Of a DNA stretch of 39,967 bases, positions 25,551 to 34,475 are shown piece by piece (within the stretch, counting starts at the first letter, position 1; each line of letters begins with the position of its first letter). The stretch spans positions 103,305 through 143,271 of the forward strand of contig JAEANN010000016.1 of the NCBI GenBank assembly GCA_016841965.1, read 5' to 3'. The notes below the pieces were generated by a model, which worked only from the letters and a program-made list of their open reading frames with translations, searched no databases and was not told where the DNA came from. Source of the stretch: Candidatus Roseilinea mizusawaensis (lineage in GTDB: Bacteria; Chloroflexota; Anaerolineae; J036; Brachytrichaceae). A program made the translations under genes and the position numbers.

Positions 25551-27071
25551 CTACTCGCGTTTGACCGTGACGTTGATGCGCAGTGTGACGAACGGCAGCC
25601 GATTGATGTAGCGTGTCAGCCAGTCCGGCCCGATCTCGATGATCGGATTGCTCCGCAAGGCGAACTTCTCCAGCAGTGTTGACTGGGCCTCGCCGACTGT
25701 CTTGCCGCGCACTTCGCGTTTGACTTGGTTTTCATCGATCTCGGCGCCGGCTACGCCCCGCGCAACCATGAAGAACACGCTATTTGTTCCCGTGCCCTCC
25801 TCGGCCACGTCGCCGCGTTCGATCGACATGCTCAATAGACTGAATCCTTGCGGCGTCTTCGACGCCAAGACTTGCCGCGCCACACTTGCCAGATCGGCGG
25901 GGGAAACAGCCAGGCCGGCCACTTGCAAGCGCATGTTCAGCGTCACCTGATCGGCCTGCTCGGTGATGAAACGATCGTATGTCTCTTCCTGTACGTCGGC
26001 GATGAAGAGGGTGTCCGGGACGACGAACAAACTGTTAGATGTCACATCGGGGTCTTGCCGCATTTTGTCCAGCGCCTGCACGAGCAGCCTGCTCCGCAAG
26101 GTGTTGCGCGCGCGCCGATAATCGGCGTCGGTTACGGCGCGCACGGTTTGATTCGCGCCGCCGGTGGTGGGAGCTTGATTGATGACGCGCACTGCCAGGG
26201 CGGGCATGCCCTCGATGCGATTGATCTGATTGGCCGGCACGTTGCTGCCTGGCCCTGGCTCCAGCGCCTCGATACGCGCCTCTGCCCGTCCCCCGCCCGG
26301 CACCTCCACATTCTGAAGCGTGACAAATCGCACTGCCACGCTGGCCGAGGAGGTGCGGACGACGGTATTCTTTGGCACGACGTAGGGCGTTGCTAACACA
26401 TTGAAGAAAGTGACTGTCCCGACAGACTTGGCGCGCGGCACATCTTTAGCGCCGGTGGTCGGGGTGGTGAACTGGTCTTCGACAATCACATCCACACGTT
26501 GCGCCGGCACAATGCGCGCCGTGACATCCGACTTTGTGGCTCGCGTGTCCAGTGTGACCGGGACGATCGTGGACAGGCTCTGGCTTGATGCCGTCAGGGT
26601 GATATGCGCGCTGGGGGTGATCAGCAAGCCGGCCCCGACTACCGCCGCCAGCGCTGCCAACGCGATGACAACGCGCAACCCAATCGCCAGCCAGCTTTGC
26701 TTTGGGAAGAAACGGCGCAGCGAGTCCGGCGCGAACCGGCGCGGTGGCGTGTGTCGCGTGATCGGCTCCACATCGTCGGAAGGAATCCATGCTTTTTGCA
26801 TGGCATCCTCGATGCGCCTGAACGCTACTAGACCGACCTGTCGGGCCATCTGGCGCTGGGTTGCGTCTGGATGCGCCACAGCAATTTCAGCCCCGTGTTG
26901 ATCGCCGGCGCGCTTGATCAATGCATAGTCGATCTCGCGCAGGTGCAGCGCGGGCGAGTTGTCTTCGGCCATCATGACGAGGACGATCCGGTCGGCATTC
27001 GCCCACGCAATGCGGTCACGAATGCCGGCGGCGTCGTCGTCGGGAGAGACGTAAACGATCCTTCCGATCAT
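25551..27071 (-). CDS. Baseplate J/gp47-like single-pass membrane protein
   Basis: 506 residues. An N-terminal cytoplasmic domain of about 130 residues opens with IGRIVYVSPDDDAAGIRDRI and looks like a small alpha/beta nucleotide-binding or receiver-like domain (IVLVMMAEDN). One membrane helix follows (about 130-152, LAIGLRVVIALAALAAVVG). The large outer part is beta-rich with PRAKSVGTVTFFN and the baseplate-J-like run VRTSSASVAVRFVTLQNVE followed by AEARIEALEPGPGSNVPAN, as in phage gp47 domains. This architecture is found as a stand-alone cellular protein in Chloroflexota, not as part of a phage. Function unknown; it is probably an envelope component, given its operon with mltG. Confidence 0.75.
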   Translation of the reverse strand: MIGRIVYVSPDDDAAGIRDRIAWANADRIVLVMMAEDNSPALHLREIDYALIKRAGDQHGAEIAVAHPDATQRQMARQVGLVAFRRIEDAMQKAWIPSDDVEPITRHTPPRRFAPDSLRRFFPKQSWLAIGLRVVIALAALAAVVGAGLLITPSAHITLTASSQSLSTIVPVTLDTRATKSDVTARIVPAQRVDVIVEDQFTTPTTGAKDVPRAKSVGTVTFFNVLATPYVVPKNTVVRTSSASVAVRFVTLQNVEVPGGGRAEARIEALEPGPGSNVPANQINRIEGMPALAVRVINQAPTTGGANQTVRAVTDADYRRARNTLRSRLLVQALDKMRQDPDVTSNSLFVVPDTLFIADVQEETYDRFITEQADQVTLNMRLQVAGLAVSPADLASVARQVLASKTPQGFSLLSMSIERGDVAEEGTGTNSVFFMVARGVAGAEIDENQVKREVRGKTVGEAQSTLLEKFALRSNPIIEIGPDWLTRYINRLPFVTLRINVTVKRE

Positions 27072-27082
27072 GGGTGTTGGCG

Positions 27083-29803
27083 CTACTTGGGCGCGCTTAG
27101 CAGCGCGTTTTCGATCAGGCCCGAGGCGCTGGTCAGGGCCTCATCGAGGCGACTGGCATCTTTGCCGCCGGCCTGGGCCAGGGTGGGGCGACCCCCGCCG
27201 CCGCCACCCACGACCCGCGCGATGTCGCGGATCAGCTTGCTTGCATCCAGGCCGCGTTTGGTCAGGTCTTGTGTGATTGCCGCCACCAGCGCCGGCCGTT
27301 CTGCGATGATTGCCCCAAGCACGCACACGCTGCTGGGATGCTGCTCGCGGAACCAGTCGGTCATATCGCGCAGCAAATCGGCGTTTTCTGCTTGCACGCG
27401 CGCGCACAACACGGTCACCCCGTTGATCTGGCGCACGCCAGATAGCGCCGTGTTGAACCGGGCGCGCGCCAGCTCGCGTTGCGCTTTTTCCAGCGCTTTC
27501 TGTGTTTCGGCCAGTTGGGCCGCCAGTCTTGAGGCGTGCTCGACTATGTGGTCTGGGGTTGTGCCCAGCGCCTGTGAGACGATTGACAACTGTTGCGCTT
27601 GACGGCGCGCGTGCTCTAGCGCGCCGCGTCCGGTGACGGCTTCGATGCGCCGCACGCCGGCGGCGACTGCGTTCTCGTCGACGATGATCGCGCTGCCGAT
27701 GTCGCCGGTCAATTCGACATGTGTGCCGCCGCACAGCTCTATGCTGAACGGCGCTTCGCCGGGGTTGCCCACCTGAACGACGCGCACCACATCGCCGTAC
27801 TTTTCGCTGAACAACGCCATGGCGCCTTGCGCAATGGCCTCTTTGTAAGGCATTTCTCGCGCGGTGACGGGGTAATTGCTCAGCACTGCATCGTTCATCA
27901 GATCGGCAATCTGCTGAAGCTCATCTGCCGTCAGAGCCGACGGATGCGAGAAGTCGAAGCGCAGCCGGTCGGGTGCAACCAGCGAGCCTTGTTGTTGCAC
28001 ATGCGGCCCCAGCACGGCGCGCAGCGATTTGTGCAGCAGATGAGTCGTCGTGTGATTGCGCATGATCGCCCAGCGCCGCGCTTCATCGACCTGCGCGATA
28101 CAGCGCGCATCGACGCGCGGCTCGCCCCATTCCACCTCGCACACGTGAACGATCAGGCCGGGGGCCGGGCGTCGCACATCGCGCACGGTCACGCACCATT
28201 CGGGCTGAGTTTCATCTTGAGTTGCCGCGCAGATCATGCCGGTGTCGCTGACCTGTCCGCCGCTCTCCACGTAAAAAGGCGTCTCGGCCAGAACAATCTC
28301 GACGTGCTCGCCGGGCACGGCATGCTGGGTCATCTCGCCATCTCGCAGAATGGCGATGACGCGCGTTTCGACGTTGAGTTCGCCGTATGGATTGTGGATC
28401 ACGCCGCTTTCAGGCAGCCGGCCTTCGGCCTTCAATGTTTCGGCTGCGTCCCGGTAGGCCTCAACCAGATCGTAGTTCGCATCAAACTGTCCGCTGGCCC
28501 GATTGCGCTCGCGTGCTGCCTGTCGCGCCGCCTGAAACCCTGCTTCGTCCACGGTGAAACCGCGCTCTTTGGCTTCATCGCGGGTGATTTCGAGCGGCAG
28601 CCCATAGGTGTCGTAGAGCTTGAAAGCGACATCGCCGGGAATGGTGTTAGACGAGGTGCCGGCCATCTGTGCCTGAGCGATGACCTCGGTCAGCTTTTCC
28701 ATGCCGAGATCGAGCGTGCGGGCAAAGCGCTCTTCCTCATGACAGATCGTGCGCAGGATGTGGTCGCGTCGCTCGATCAGCTCGCGGTAGTGGCCGCCCA
28801 TGTTTTCCACGACGGTCTCGCTGACCTTGTGCAGGAACGGCTCGTGGAAGTTGAGTTTGCGCCCGAAGCGCAACGCGCGCCGGATGATCATGCGCAGCAC
28901 GTAGTTGCGTCCTTCATTGCCGGGCAGCACACCATCGGCAATGAGGAACGAGGCAGCGCGCACGTGGTCTGCGATCACGCGGTAGGCCACGTATTGTTCG
29001 CGGCGTTGGGCGTCGGTCTGGCCGGCCAGGCGCTGAATCGTGTCGAGGATCGGCAAAAATAGATCGGTGTCGTAGTTTGACGCGCCGCCCTGCAGAATGC
29101 GCACCAGTCGCTCGAACCCCAGGCCGGTGTCGACGCCGGTGCGGGGCAGTGGGGTGAGCTTGCCGCTACTGTCGCGGTTGAACTGCATGAACACCAGATT
29201 CCAGATTTCAACCGTCGTCTGGTCTTTGTCAGAATTGACGCGATCGGCCGTGTTGTCTTCCTTCTTATTCCCCGTAAAGTAGTGCAGCTCCGAGTTCGGC
29301 CCGCACGGGCCGGTGTCGCCCATTTGCCAGAAATTGTCTTTCTCGCCGAAGCGCAAGATGCGCGACCGGCTGACGCCAACCTTTTGCCACAGTTCTTCCG
29401 ATTCGTCGTCTTCGCGGAAAATGGTGAACCAGAGCCGGTCTAGGTCCAAGCCATACTCGCCGGTGACCAGTTCGAGGGCAAACTTCATGGCATCGGCCTT
29501 GAAGTAGTCGCCAAATGAGAAGTTGCCCAGCATCTCGAAGAATGTATGATGGCGCGGACTGGGGCCGACCTCTTCCAGATCATTGTGCTTGCCGCTGACG
29601 CGCATCACCTTCTGGGCTGTCACCGCGCGGGTGTAGTCGCGCTTCTCCAGGCCGAGAAACACATTCTTGAACTGATTCATCCCAGCGTTGGTAAACAGAA
29701 TGGTCTTGTCGCCGTGCGGGATCAACGATGATGACGGCACTTCCGTGTGCCCATTACGCACAAAGTAGTCGATGTAGGTTCTGCGGATCTGGTTGCTCAG
29801 CAT
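27083..29803 (-). CDS. alaS: Alanyl-tRNA synthetase
   Basis: 906 residues, full length. The class II aminoacylation domain is at the N-terminus: YIDYFVRNGHTEVPSSSLIP, then LFTNAGMNQFKN and SPRHHTFFEMLGNFSFGDYF. The editing domain has the zinc-binding HTTTHLLHKSL and CGGTHVELTGDIG. The C-terminal C-Ala domain ends VVGGGGGGRPTLAQAGGKD. Start: the ATG at 29803 fits TLSNQIRR-type AlaRS N-termini (MLSNQIRRTYIDYF). A TATAAT lies only 9 bp upstream, so the mRNA is probably leaderless. It is the first gene of the alaS / baseplate-J / ruvX / mltG operon. Confidence 0.97.
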   Translation of the reverse strand: MLSNQIRRTYIDYFVRNGHTEVPSSSLIPHGDKTILFTNAGMNQFKNVFLGLEKRDYTRAVTAQKVMRVSGKHNDLEEVGPSPRHHTFFEMLGNFSFGDYFKADAMKFALELVTGEYGLDLDRLWFTIFREDDESEELWQKVGVSRSRILRFGEKDNFWQMGDTGPCGPNSELHYFTGNKKEDNTADRVNSDKDQTTVEIWNLVFMQFNRDSSGKLTPLPRTGVDTGLGFERLVRILQGGASNYDTDLFLPILDTIQRLAGQTDAQRREQYVAYRVIADHVRAASFLIADGVLPGNEGRNYVLRMIIRRALRFGRKLNFHEPFLHKVSETVVENMGGHYRELIERRDHILRTICHEEERFARTLDLGMEKLTEVIAQAQMAGTSSNTIPGDVAFKLYDTYGLPLEITRDEAKERGFTVDEAGFQAARQAARERNRASGQFDANYDLVEAYRDAAETLKAEGRLPESGVIHNPYGELNVETRVIAILRDGEMTQHAVPGEHVEIVLAETPFYVESGGQVSDTGMICAATQDETQPEWCVTVRDVRRPAPGLIVHVCEVEWGEPRVDARCIAQVDEARRWAIMRNHTTTHLLHKSLRAVLGPHVQQQGSLVAPDRLRFDFSHPSALTADELQQIADLMNDAVLSNYPVTAREMPYKEAIAQGAMALFSEKYGDVVRVVQVGNPGEAPFSIELCGGTHVELTGDIGSAIIVDENAVAAGVRRIEAVTGRGALEHARRQAQQLSIVSQALGTTPDHIVEHASRLAAQLAETQKALEKAQRELARARFNTALSGVRQINGVTVLCARVQAENADLLRDMTDWFREQHPSSVCVLGAIIAERPALVAAITQDLTKRGLDASKLIRDIARVVGGGGGGRPTLAQAGGKDASRLDEALTSASGLIENALLSAPK

Positions 29804-29812
29804 AGCCCGACC

Positions 29813-29818
29813 ATTATA
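29813..29818 (-). promoter_or_regulatory. alaS -10 element close to the start codon
   Basis: Perfect minus-strand TATAAT ending 9 bp before the alaS ATG. The predicted 5' UTR is about 2-4 nt. Two direct copies of GTGTAAAC (29820-29827 and 29832-29839) lie in the -35 area and may be an operator. Confidence 0.55.
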
Positions 29819-29870
29819 TGTGTAAACAAGTGTGTAAACCGCTTGTCTGTCCGCGTTGACCTTCGCCAGT

Positions 29871-29899
29871 TTGACGATAGTAGTCGGCTTCGGTATAAT
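29871..29899 (+). promoter_or_regulatory. infC operon promoter
   Basis: -35 TTGACG (29871-29876) and -10 TATAAT (29894-29899) spaced 17 bp, a near-consensus sigma-70 promoter. It predicts a 5' UTR of about 57 nt before infC. Confidence 0.8.
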
Positions 29900-29962
29900 C
29901 GCCGCGCTTGATTAGCCAGTAGTCGTGATTTCAGTTCTGCGTTCAGCAGAGGAGGAACAGGT

Positions 29963-30748
29963 ATACCACCGCCCAGAACTCAATATACGCAACAGTTTCG
30001 TATTAACGAGCAGATTCGGATTCCGCAAGTCCGGTTGATTGCTGCCGACGGCTCGAACAAGGGCATTGTTGACACGCGCGAGGCCTTGCATATGGCTCGC
30101 GCGCAACACCTTGACCTCATCGAGGTTGCGCCGAATGCGGATCCGCCCGTATGCCGGATCTTTGACTACGGCAAGTTTATCTACGAACGCGAGAAAAAAG
30201 AACGCGAGGCCAAACGAAGCCAGAAGGTCTTCGAAGTCAAGGGTATTCGGCTGCGGCCAAAGACAACCGAGCATCATGCTTACTTCAAGATGCGCGCCGC
30301 GCGTCGCTTCCTGGAGCAGGGCAACAAAGTCAAGGTGATGGTGCGGTTCAAAGGGCGCGAAGATCAAATCCCGCACGTCGCTCAGCGTATGCTCGAGAAG
30401 ATCGTGCAAGACTGTTCAGATATTGCGGTGCTGGAGCAGGGCCCCACGATGGAAGGCAAAACAATGCTGATCGTGTTGGCGCCCACAGCAGCCACCCTTG
30501 CGGCTGCTAATTCCAAGGCAACCCAGGCCCGTATCCAGAAGGAACTTGAAGAAGACAAGGCCAGAGGGTACGTGGAAGAGGAAGACGAGGACGAGGCGGA
30601 AACTGAGGAAACTGAGGATGAGGACGAAGCTGTGACTCCTGCTGGGCCTGCTCGGCTGACACAGGAAGAACAGCGGGCTGCTCAGAGGGCCAGAAACCGC
30701 AAAAAGAAGGATAACGAGCGCAGAAGGGAGCAGTACGAGTTGCCGTAG
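29963..30748 (+). CDS. infC: Translation initiation factor IF-3, AUA start
   Basis: About 261 residues. IF-3 binds the 30S subunit and checks the start codon and initiator tRNA. N domain: FRINEQIRIPQVRLIAADGS and DLIEVAPNADPPVCRIFDYG. C domain: VKGIRLRPKTTEHHAYFKMR and VMVRFKGREDQI. No ATG, GTG or TTG precedes the conserved FRINEQIR in this frame back to the stop at 29909-29911. An AGGAGG (29950-29955) sits 7 nt before an ATA at 29963, so I take ATA as the start, parallel to the AUU start of E. coli infC. The tail after about residue 185 is an unusual Asp/Glu-rich stretch followed by a basic one, making the protein about 80 residues longer than usual. It leads rpmI and rplT. Confidence 0.9.
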   Translation: MPPPRTQYTQQFRINEQIRIPQVRLIAADGSNKGIVDTREALHMARAQHLDLIEVAPNADPPVCRIFDYGKFIYEREKKEREAKRSQKVFEVKGIRLRPKTTEHHAYFKMRAARRFLEQGNKVKVMVRFKGREDQIPHVAQRMLEKIVQDCSDIAVLEQGPTMEGKTMLIVLAPTAATLAAANSKATQARIQKELEEDKARGYVEEEDEDEAETEETEDEDEAVTPAGPARLTQEEQRAAQRARNRKKKDNERRREQYELP

Positions 30749-30777
30749 CGCTCGAAACAGCGAATCGGAAAGACACC

Positions 30778-30990
30778 ATGCCTAAGATCAAGACTCATAA
30801 GTCAACTTCAAAGCGATTTCGATTGACCGGCAGCGGCAAATTGATGCGTACCCGTCTGGGCAAGAGCCATCTGCGCCGCAAGAAGTCGAAGCGCGTGAAA
30901 GCTGAGCTGGCAGAGATGCACGAGGTCAGCCTCACGTCTCAGGTGAAGCGCATCAAGACACTTGCGCCTTACCTGGACCAGAAGCGATAG
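30778..30990 (+). CDS. rpmI: 50S ribosomal protein bL35
   Basis: 70 residues, very basic. It opens MPKIKTHKSTSKRFRLTGSG, the standard bL35 N-terminus, and continues HLRRKKSKRVKAEL. It lies 29 bp after infC and 60 bp before rplT, the conserved infC-rpmI-rplT order. Confidence 0.96.
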   Translation: MPKIKTHKSTSKRFRLTGSGKLMRTRLGKSHLRRKKSKRVKAELAEMHEVSLTSQVKRIKTLAPYLDQKR

Positions 30991-31050
30991 TTCACACGCA
31001 CTGCGTCATACGCATGAAGCGATGCGCACTACGAGGGAGAATCGTCTACC

Positions 31051-31401
31051 ATGACAAGAGTAAAGGGCGGCTTTAAAGCGCGCCGCCGTCACAATCGAAT
31101 TTTGGCGATTACCAAAGGGCAATTTGGCGCCCGCCACAAGCATTTCCGGCGCGCCAAAGAGGCCAGCCTGCATGCGCTGTGGTATGCCTATCGTGACCGG
31201 CGCAATCGGCGTCGCGATCTGCGCCGGCTGTGGATTACCCGCATCAACGCTGCGGCCCATATCAACGGCACTACCTACAGCAAGCTGGCGCATGGCATGA
31301 AGTCCGCCAATATCGGCCTTGATCGCAAAGTGCTGGCCGAGCTGGCCGTGCATGATCCGGCCGCTTTCAAGGCCGTCGTCGATGCGGCCGGCATTGTGTA
31401 G
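31051..31401 (+). CDS. rplT: 50S ribosomal protein bL20
   Basis: 116 residues. MTRVKGGFKARRRHNRIL and AYRDRRNRRRDLRRLWITRI are diagnostic for bL20, an early 23S rRNA-binding assembly protein. A GAGGGAGA lies about 10 bp upstream of the ATG. It is the last of the infC operon; a hairpin terminator follows at 31453. Confidence 0.97.
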   Translation: MTRVKGGFKARRRHNRILAITKGQFGARHKHFRRAKEASLHALWYAYRDRRNRRRDLRRLWITRINAAAHINGTTYSKLAHGMKSANIGLDRKVLAELAVHDPAAFKAVVDAAGIV

Positions 31402-31452
31402 GTTGACAGGTCGCACATACGCGGCCAGCAGTCAATGCTCCGCAACGGTCTG

Positions 31453-31479
31453 AAGCCCGCCACCCCGGCGGGCTTTCTT
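31453..31479 (+). terminator. Terminator of the infC operon
   Basis: AAGCCCGCC and GGCGGGCTT form a 9-bp stem around ACCCC, followed by a short T-rich tail (TCTT). It lies just before the methyltransferase start. Confidence 0.75.
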
Positions 31480-31494
31480 GTTGAGGAGGGTTGT

Positions 31495-32268
31495 GTGATT
31501 GTGTCGCCCCAGAACTCGCGTGTGAAGCTGGCCCGGCAGTTGCAGCAGCGCCGCGACTCTCGCGAGGCAGAGGGGTTGTTCGTAGCCGAAGGTGCGCGCC
31601 TGGTGACTGACCTGATTCAGGCCGGCATGCATGCAGCGTTCATCATTCTGTCGGACACTCCCACAGCGCAGGATTGGCGCGCCACGTGTGATATCCCCGT
31701 CGACTGTCTGGTCGTCTCGGAGCAAACCATGCGCGGGCTGTCCGGTGAAGTGACGCCGCCCGGCATTCTGGCGGTGTTTCATACGCCGGCACCGCCTGAT
31801 CTTGCAGCGACGCGGGCTGCGTCCACCCTTCTGGTGCTGGATGGGCTGCGCGATCCCGGCAACCTGGGTGCGTGCTTGCGCGTGGCGGCCGGCGCAGACT
31901 GCCGGCATGTGTTGCTTGCGCCGGGCTGCGTCGATCTTTACAATCCCAAAGTTCTGCGGGGGGCAATGGGTGCGCACGCCCGCTTGCTCATGTGGCAATG
32001 CTCCTGGTCTGACATTCGGGCTGTTTGCGCGGGTCGTGACGTGTGGGTGGCCGATGCATTTGGCCGGCGCGACTACGATATGGTGGACTGGCGTCAGCCC
32101 AACGCTCTTGTGATCGGCGGCGAGGCTGCCGGCGTCTCGCTGGAAGCGCGCAGCATGGCTACCGGCCAGCTCAGGATTCCATTGGCGAATCGGGTCGAGT
32201 CGCTGAATGCCGCCGTCGCCTGTGGGGTGATCCTGTTCGAGGCGGCCCGGCAGCGGCGCCGGGCCTGA
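31495..32268 (+). CDS. TrmH/SpoU-family RNA 2'-O-methyltransferase
   Basis: About 257 residues. The N-terminal substrate-binding region opens SPQNSRVKLARQLQQRRDSR with GLFVAEGARLVTDLI. The SPOUT domain has the three motifs: LDGLRDPGNLGACLR (motif 1), NALVIGGEAAGVS (motif 2) and LRIPLANRVESLNAAVA (motif 3). It methylates a ribose 2'-OH in rRNA or tRNA; the target is not deducible. I start at the GTG at 31495 after GAGGAGGG; GTG 31501 is an alternative, and an upstream ATG at 31435 would place the terminator hairpin inside the gene. It is commonly found beside rplT. Confidence 0.9.
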   Translation: MIVSPQNSRVKLARQLQQRRDSREAEGLFVAEGARLVTDLIQAGMHAAFIILSDTPTAQDWRATCDIPVDCLVVSEQTMRGLSGEVTPPGILAVFHTPAPPDLAATRAASTLLVLDGLRDPGNLGACLRVAAGADCRHVLLAPGCVDLYNPKVLRGAMGAHARLLMWQCSWSDIRAVCAGRDVWVADAFGRRDYDMVDWRQPNALVIGGEAAGVSLEARSMATGQLRIPLANRVESLNAAVACGVILFEAARQRRRA

Positions 32269-32285
32269 CTGATGCTGTCACCAAC

Positions 32286-32374
32286 GCCGGCCGAGGCCGT
32301 AGCGCTCGCCAAGGCCGTAAGGATGTGACGAACCACAAAGACACAAAGACCACGAAGGCATCTGAAGAAACCAT
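32286..32374. repeat. Interspersed direct repeat, copy 1
   Basis: 89 bp starting GCCGGCCGAGG and ending GAAGAAACCAT, with the inner motif ACCACAAAGACACAAAGACC. Copy 2 is identical apart from one inserted T. Confidence 0.95.
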
Positions 32375-32432
32375 CAGAGAAGCGACGGGCGCGGAAGCGG
32401 CCGTATCCATCCTTCTCTTTGTGTGTTTCTTT

Positions 32433-32522
32433 GCCGGCCGAGGCCGTAGCGCTCGCCAAGGCCGTTAAGGATGTGACGAACCACAAAGACACAAAGACCA
32501 CGAAGGCATCTGAAGAAACCAT
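32433..32522. repeat. Interspersed direct repeat, copy 2
   Basis: 90 bp, identical to copy 1 except GCCGTTAAGG instead of GCCGTAAGG. The 58 bp between the copies contain TTTGTGTGTTTCTTTG, a loose inverse of the inner motif. Confidence 0.95.
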
Positions 32523-32657
32523 TTGCCTGGCCGATGAGCGTGGGGCGCACCGTTGGCCCGAGCGACGCATTGGCCTCGAAGGTGTAGCGCAGCGGTTCGA
32601 ACAAACGTGGGGTGTGGCTAGATTGGGCGTCGGCGATCGGTGGATAGCGCCTGGGCG

Positions 32658-34367
32658 CTAGCACTCCAGTACAGCGCCCTGGCTGCCGCTGGTGACCATC
32701 CTGGTGTAGCGGCGCAGCCAGCTTGGCAGATTCTCGCGCACGACCGGCTTCCAGTTGGCCTTGCGCCGCGCCAGCTCGGCCTCATCCACATGCAGGGTGA
32801 GGGCGCGGTTGGGAATGTCCACGGTGATCAGATCGCCTGGCTCGACCAACGCAATCGGGCCGCCGGCGGCTGCCTCGGGGCTGACGTGCCCGATGCACGC
32901 GCCGCGCGTGCCGCCGCTGAAGCGGCCATCGGTGATGAGGGCGACGCTGCTGCCCAGCCCACGTCCCATGATGTACGAGGTGGGGCTGAGCATTTCCTGC
33001 ATGCCGGGGCCGCCCTTTGGGCCTTCATAGCGGATGACGACTACATCGCCGGCCTTGACCTGGCCGGCCAGAATGCCGGCGCAGGCGTCTTCCTGGCTGT
33101 CGAAGATGACGGCCGGGCCGGTGTGGGTGCGCATCTCTGGCGCGACGCCGGCAGTCTTCACCACGCAGCCGTCGGGCGCGAGGTTGCCGAACAGCACGGC
33201 CAGACCGCCATCGGGGCTGTAGGCGTTATCGAGCGGGCGGATGCAGTGCGGGTCCTGGGTCGCGCAGCCGGCGATATTCTCGCCCAGGGTGCGGCCGGTG
33301 ACGGTGAGGCGATCCAGGTTCAGGGCGCCGGGCTTGTGGCTGAGTTCGTGCAGGATGGCGCTGATGCCGCCGGCTTTGGCGACATCCTCGATGTGGTAGT
33401 GACTGGAGGGCGAGACCTTGCAGATGTTGGGTGTGCGCCGGCTGATAGCATCGATGCGGGCGATGGGGTAGTCGAGGCCGGCTTCGCGGGCGATGGCCAG
33501 TGTGTGCAGCACGGTGTTGGTGCTGCCGCCCATGGCCACGTCGAGGGCGATGGCGTTATCGACGCTCTCGACAGTGACGATGTCGCGGGCCTTGATGTCG
33601 TGTTCGAGCAACCACATGATTTGCTGGGCGGCTTGACGGGCCAACGCTTCGCGTTCGGGGCTGAGGGCCATGGCTGTGCCGTTGCCGGGCAGGGCGATGC
33701 CCAAGGCTTCGCATAGGCAGTTCATGGAGTTGGCCGTGAACATGCCACTGCACGAACCACAGGTTGGACAGGCTACCTTTTCGATCTGAGCCAGGCGCTG
33801 TTCGCTCATCTTGCCGGCCGAGACCGATCCGACCGCCTCGAACACCGAAATCAGATCGACCACCTGGCCGTCCTCCGTCTTACCGGCATACATCGGCCCG
33901 CCCGAGACGAAGATAGTCGGGATGTTGCAGCGCATCGCGCCCATCAACATGCCGGGCACAATCTTGTCGCAATTGGGGATGCAGATCAGCGCGTCGAACT
34001 GATGCGCGCTGACCATCGTTTCTACGCTGTCGGCGATGATCTCACGGCTGGGCAGGCTGTACTTCATGCCAAAGTGACCCATCGCAATGCCATCATCCAC
34101 ACCGATGGTGTTGAACAGGAAAGGCACGCCGCCGGCTGCGCGCACGGCATCCTTCACGATCTGCCCGAACTTGTCGAGGTGAACGTGGCCGGGGATGATG
34201 TCTACGTAGCTGTTGGCGATGGCGATGAAGGGCTTGCCAAAATCCTCTTCCTTCACGCCGGTTGCGCGCAGCAAACTGCGATGGGGCGCGCGTTCGAGAC
34301 CCTTTTTAATTGTGTCGGAGCGCATCGCACGGGCTACGCCAGAGCCGTTCTTGCCATTTGTGGACAT
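32658..34367 (-). CDS. ilvD: Dihydroxy-acid dehydratase
   Basis: 569 residues from the ATG at 34367 ([20 protein letters not shown]). It dehydrates 2,3-dihydroxy acids in the last shared step of valine, leucine and isoleucine synthesis. Fe-S ligand cysteines are in [14 protein letters not shown] and [18 protein letters not shown]. The Mg-binding and Lys-containing stretch [20 protein letters not shown] is intact, as is the C-terminal [20 protein letters not shown]. An in-frame extension to 34475 lacks family similarity. Monocistronic; just after the stop there is a short palindrome without a T-run. Confidence 0.97.
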   Translation of the reverse strand: MSTNGKNGSGVARAMRSDTIKKGLERAPHRSLLRATGVKEEDFGKPFIAIANSYVDIIPGHVHLDKFGQIVKDAVRAAGGVPFLFNTIGVDDGIAMGHFGMKYSLPSREIIADSVETMVSAHQFDALICIPNCDKIVPGMLMGAMRCNIPTIFVSGGPMYAGKTEDGQVVDLISVFEAVGSVSAGKMSEQRLAQIEKVACPTCGSCSGMFTANSMNCLCEALGIALPGNGTAMALSPEREALARQAAQQIMWLLEHDIKARDIVTVESVDNAIALDVAMGGSTNTVLHTLAIAREAGLDYPIARIDAISRRTPNICKVSPSSHYHIEDVAKAGGISAILHELSHKPGALNLDRLTVTGRTLGENIAGCATQDPHCIRPLDNAYSPDGGLAVLFGNLAPDGCVVKTAGVAPEMRTHTGPAVIFDSQEDACAGILAGQVKAGDVVVIRYEGPKGGPGMQEMLSPTSYIMGRGLGSSVALITDGRFSGGTRGACIGHVSPEAAAGGPIALVEPGDLITVDIPNRALTLHVDEAELARRKANWKPVVRENLPSWLRRYTRMVTSGSQGAVLEC

Positions 34368-34475
34368 GCTGTGCCTCGTTTGTCTTGCTGTGGATGGGCC
34401 GATTATACGCACCGCGTCAACGCCCAATACGCAATACGAAGCGCCGGCCTGGTGTATGCTTGCCGCACCTGGCAC

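Larger units (their letters stand above)
32269..32657. other. Intergenic region with interspersed repeats
   Basis: Holds the two 89/90-bp direct repeats described separately. The remaining part (32523-32657) shows no gene I can support; a 14-bp palindrome AGCGCCTGGGCGCT lies at the ilvD 3' end. Confidence 0.6.

Noticed and set aside
25551-27071. Prophage region because of the baseplate-J-like domain
   Set aside because: No other phage genes; the gene is single-pass membrane and lies in a house-keeping operon.
27719-29062. 447-codon antisense frame in alaS
   Set aside because: Shadow of alaS; no recognisable domain and His/Arg-rich composition.
32640-33716. 358-codon antisense frame in ilvD
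   Set aside because: Shadow of ilvD with Ala/Gly/Asp-rich nonsense composition.
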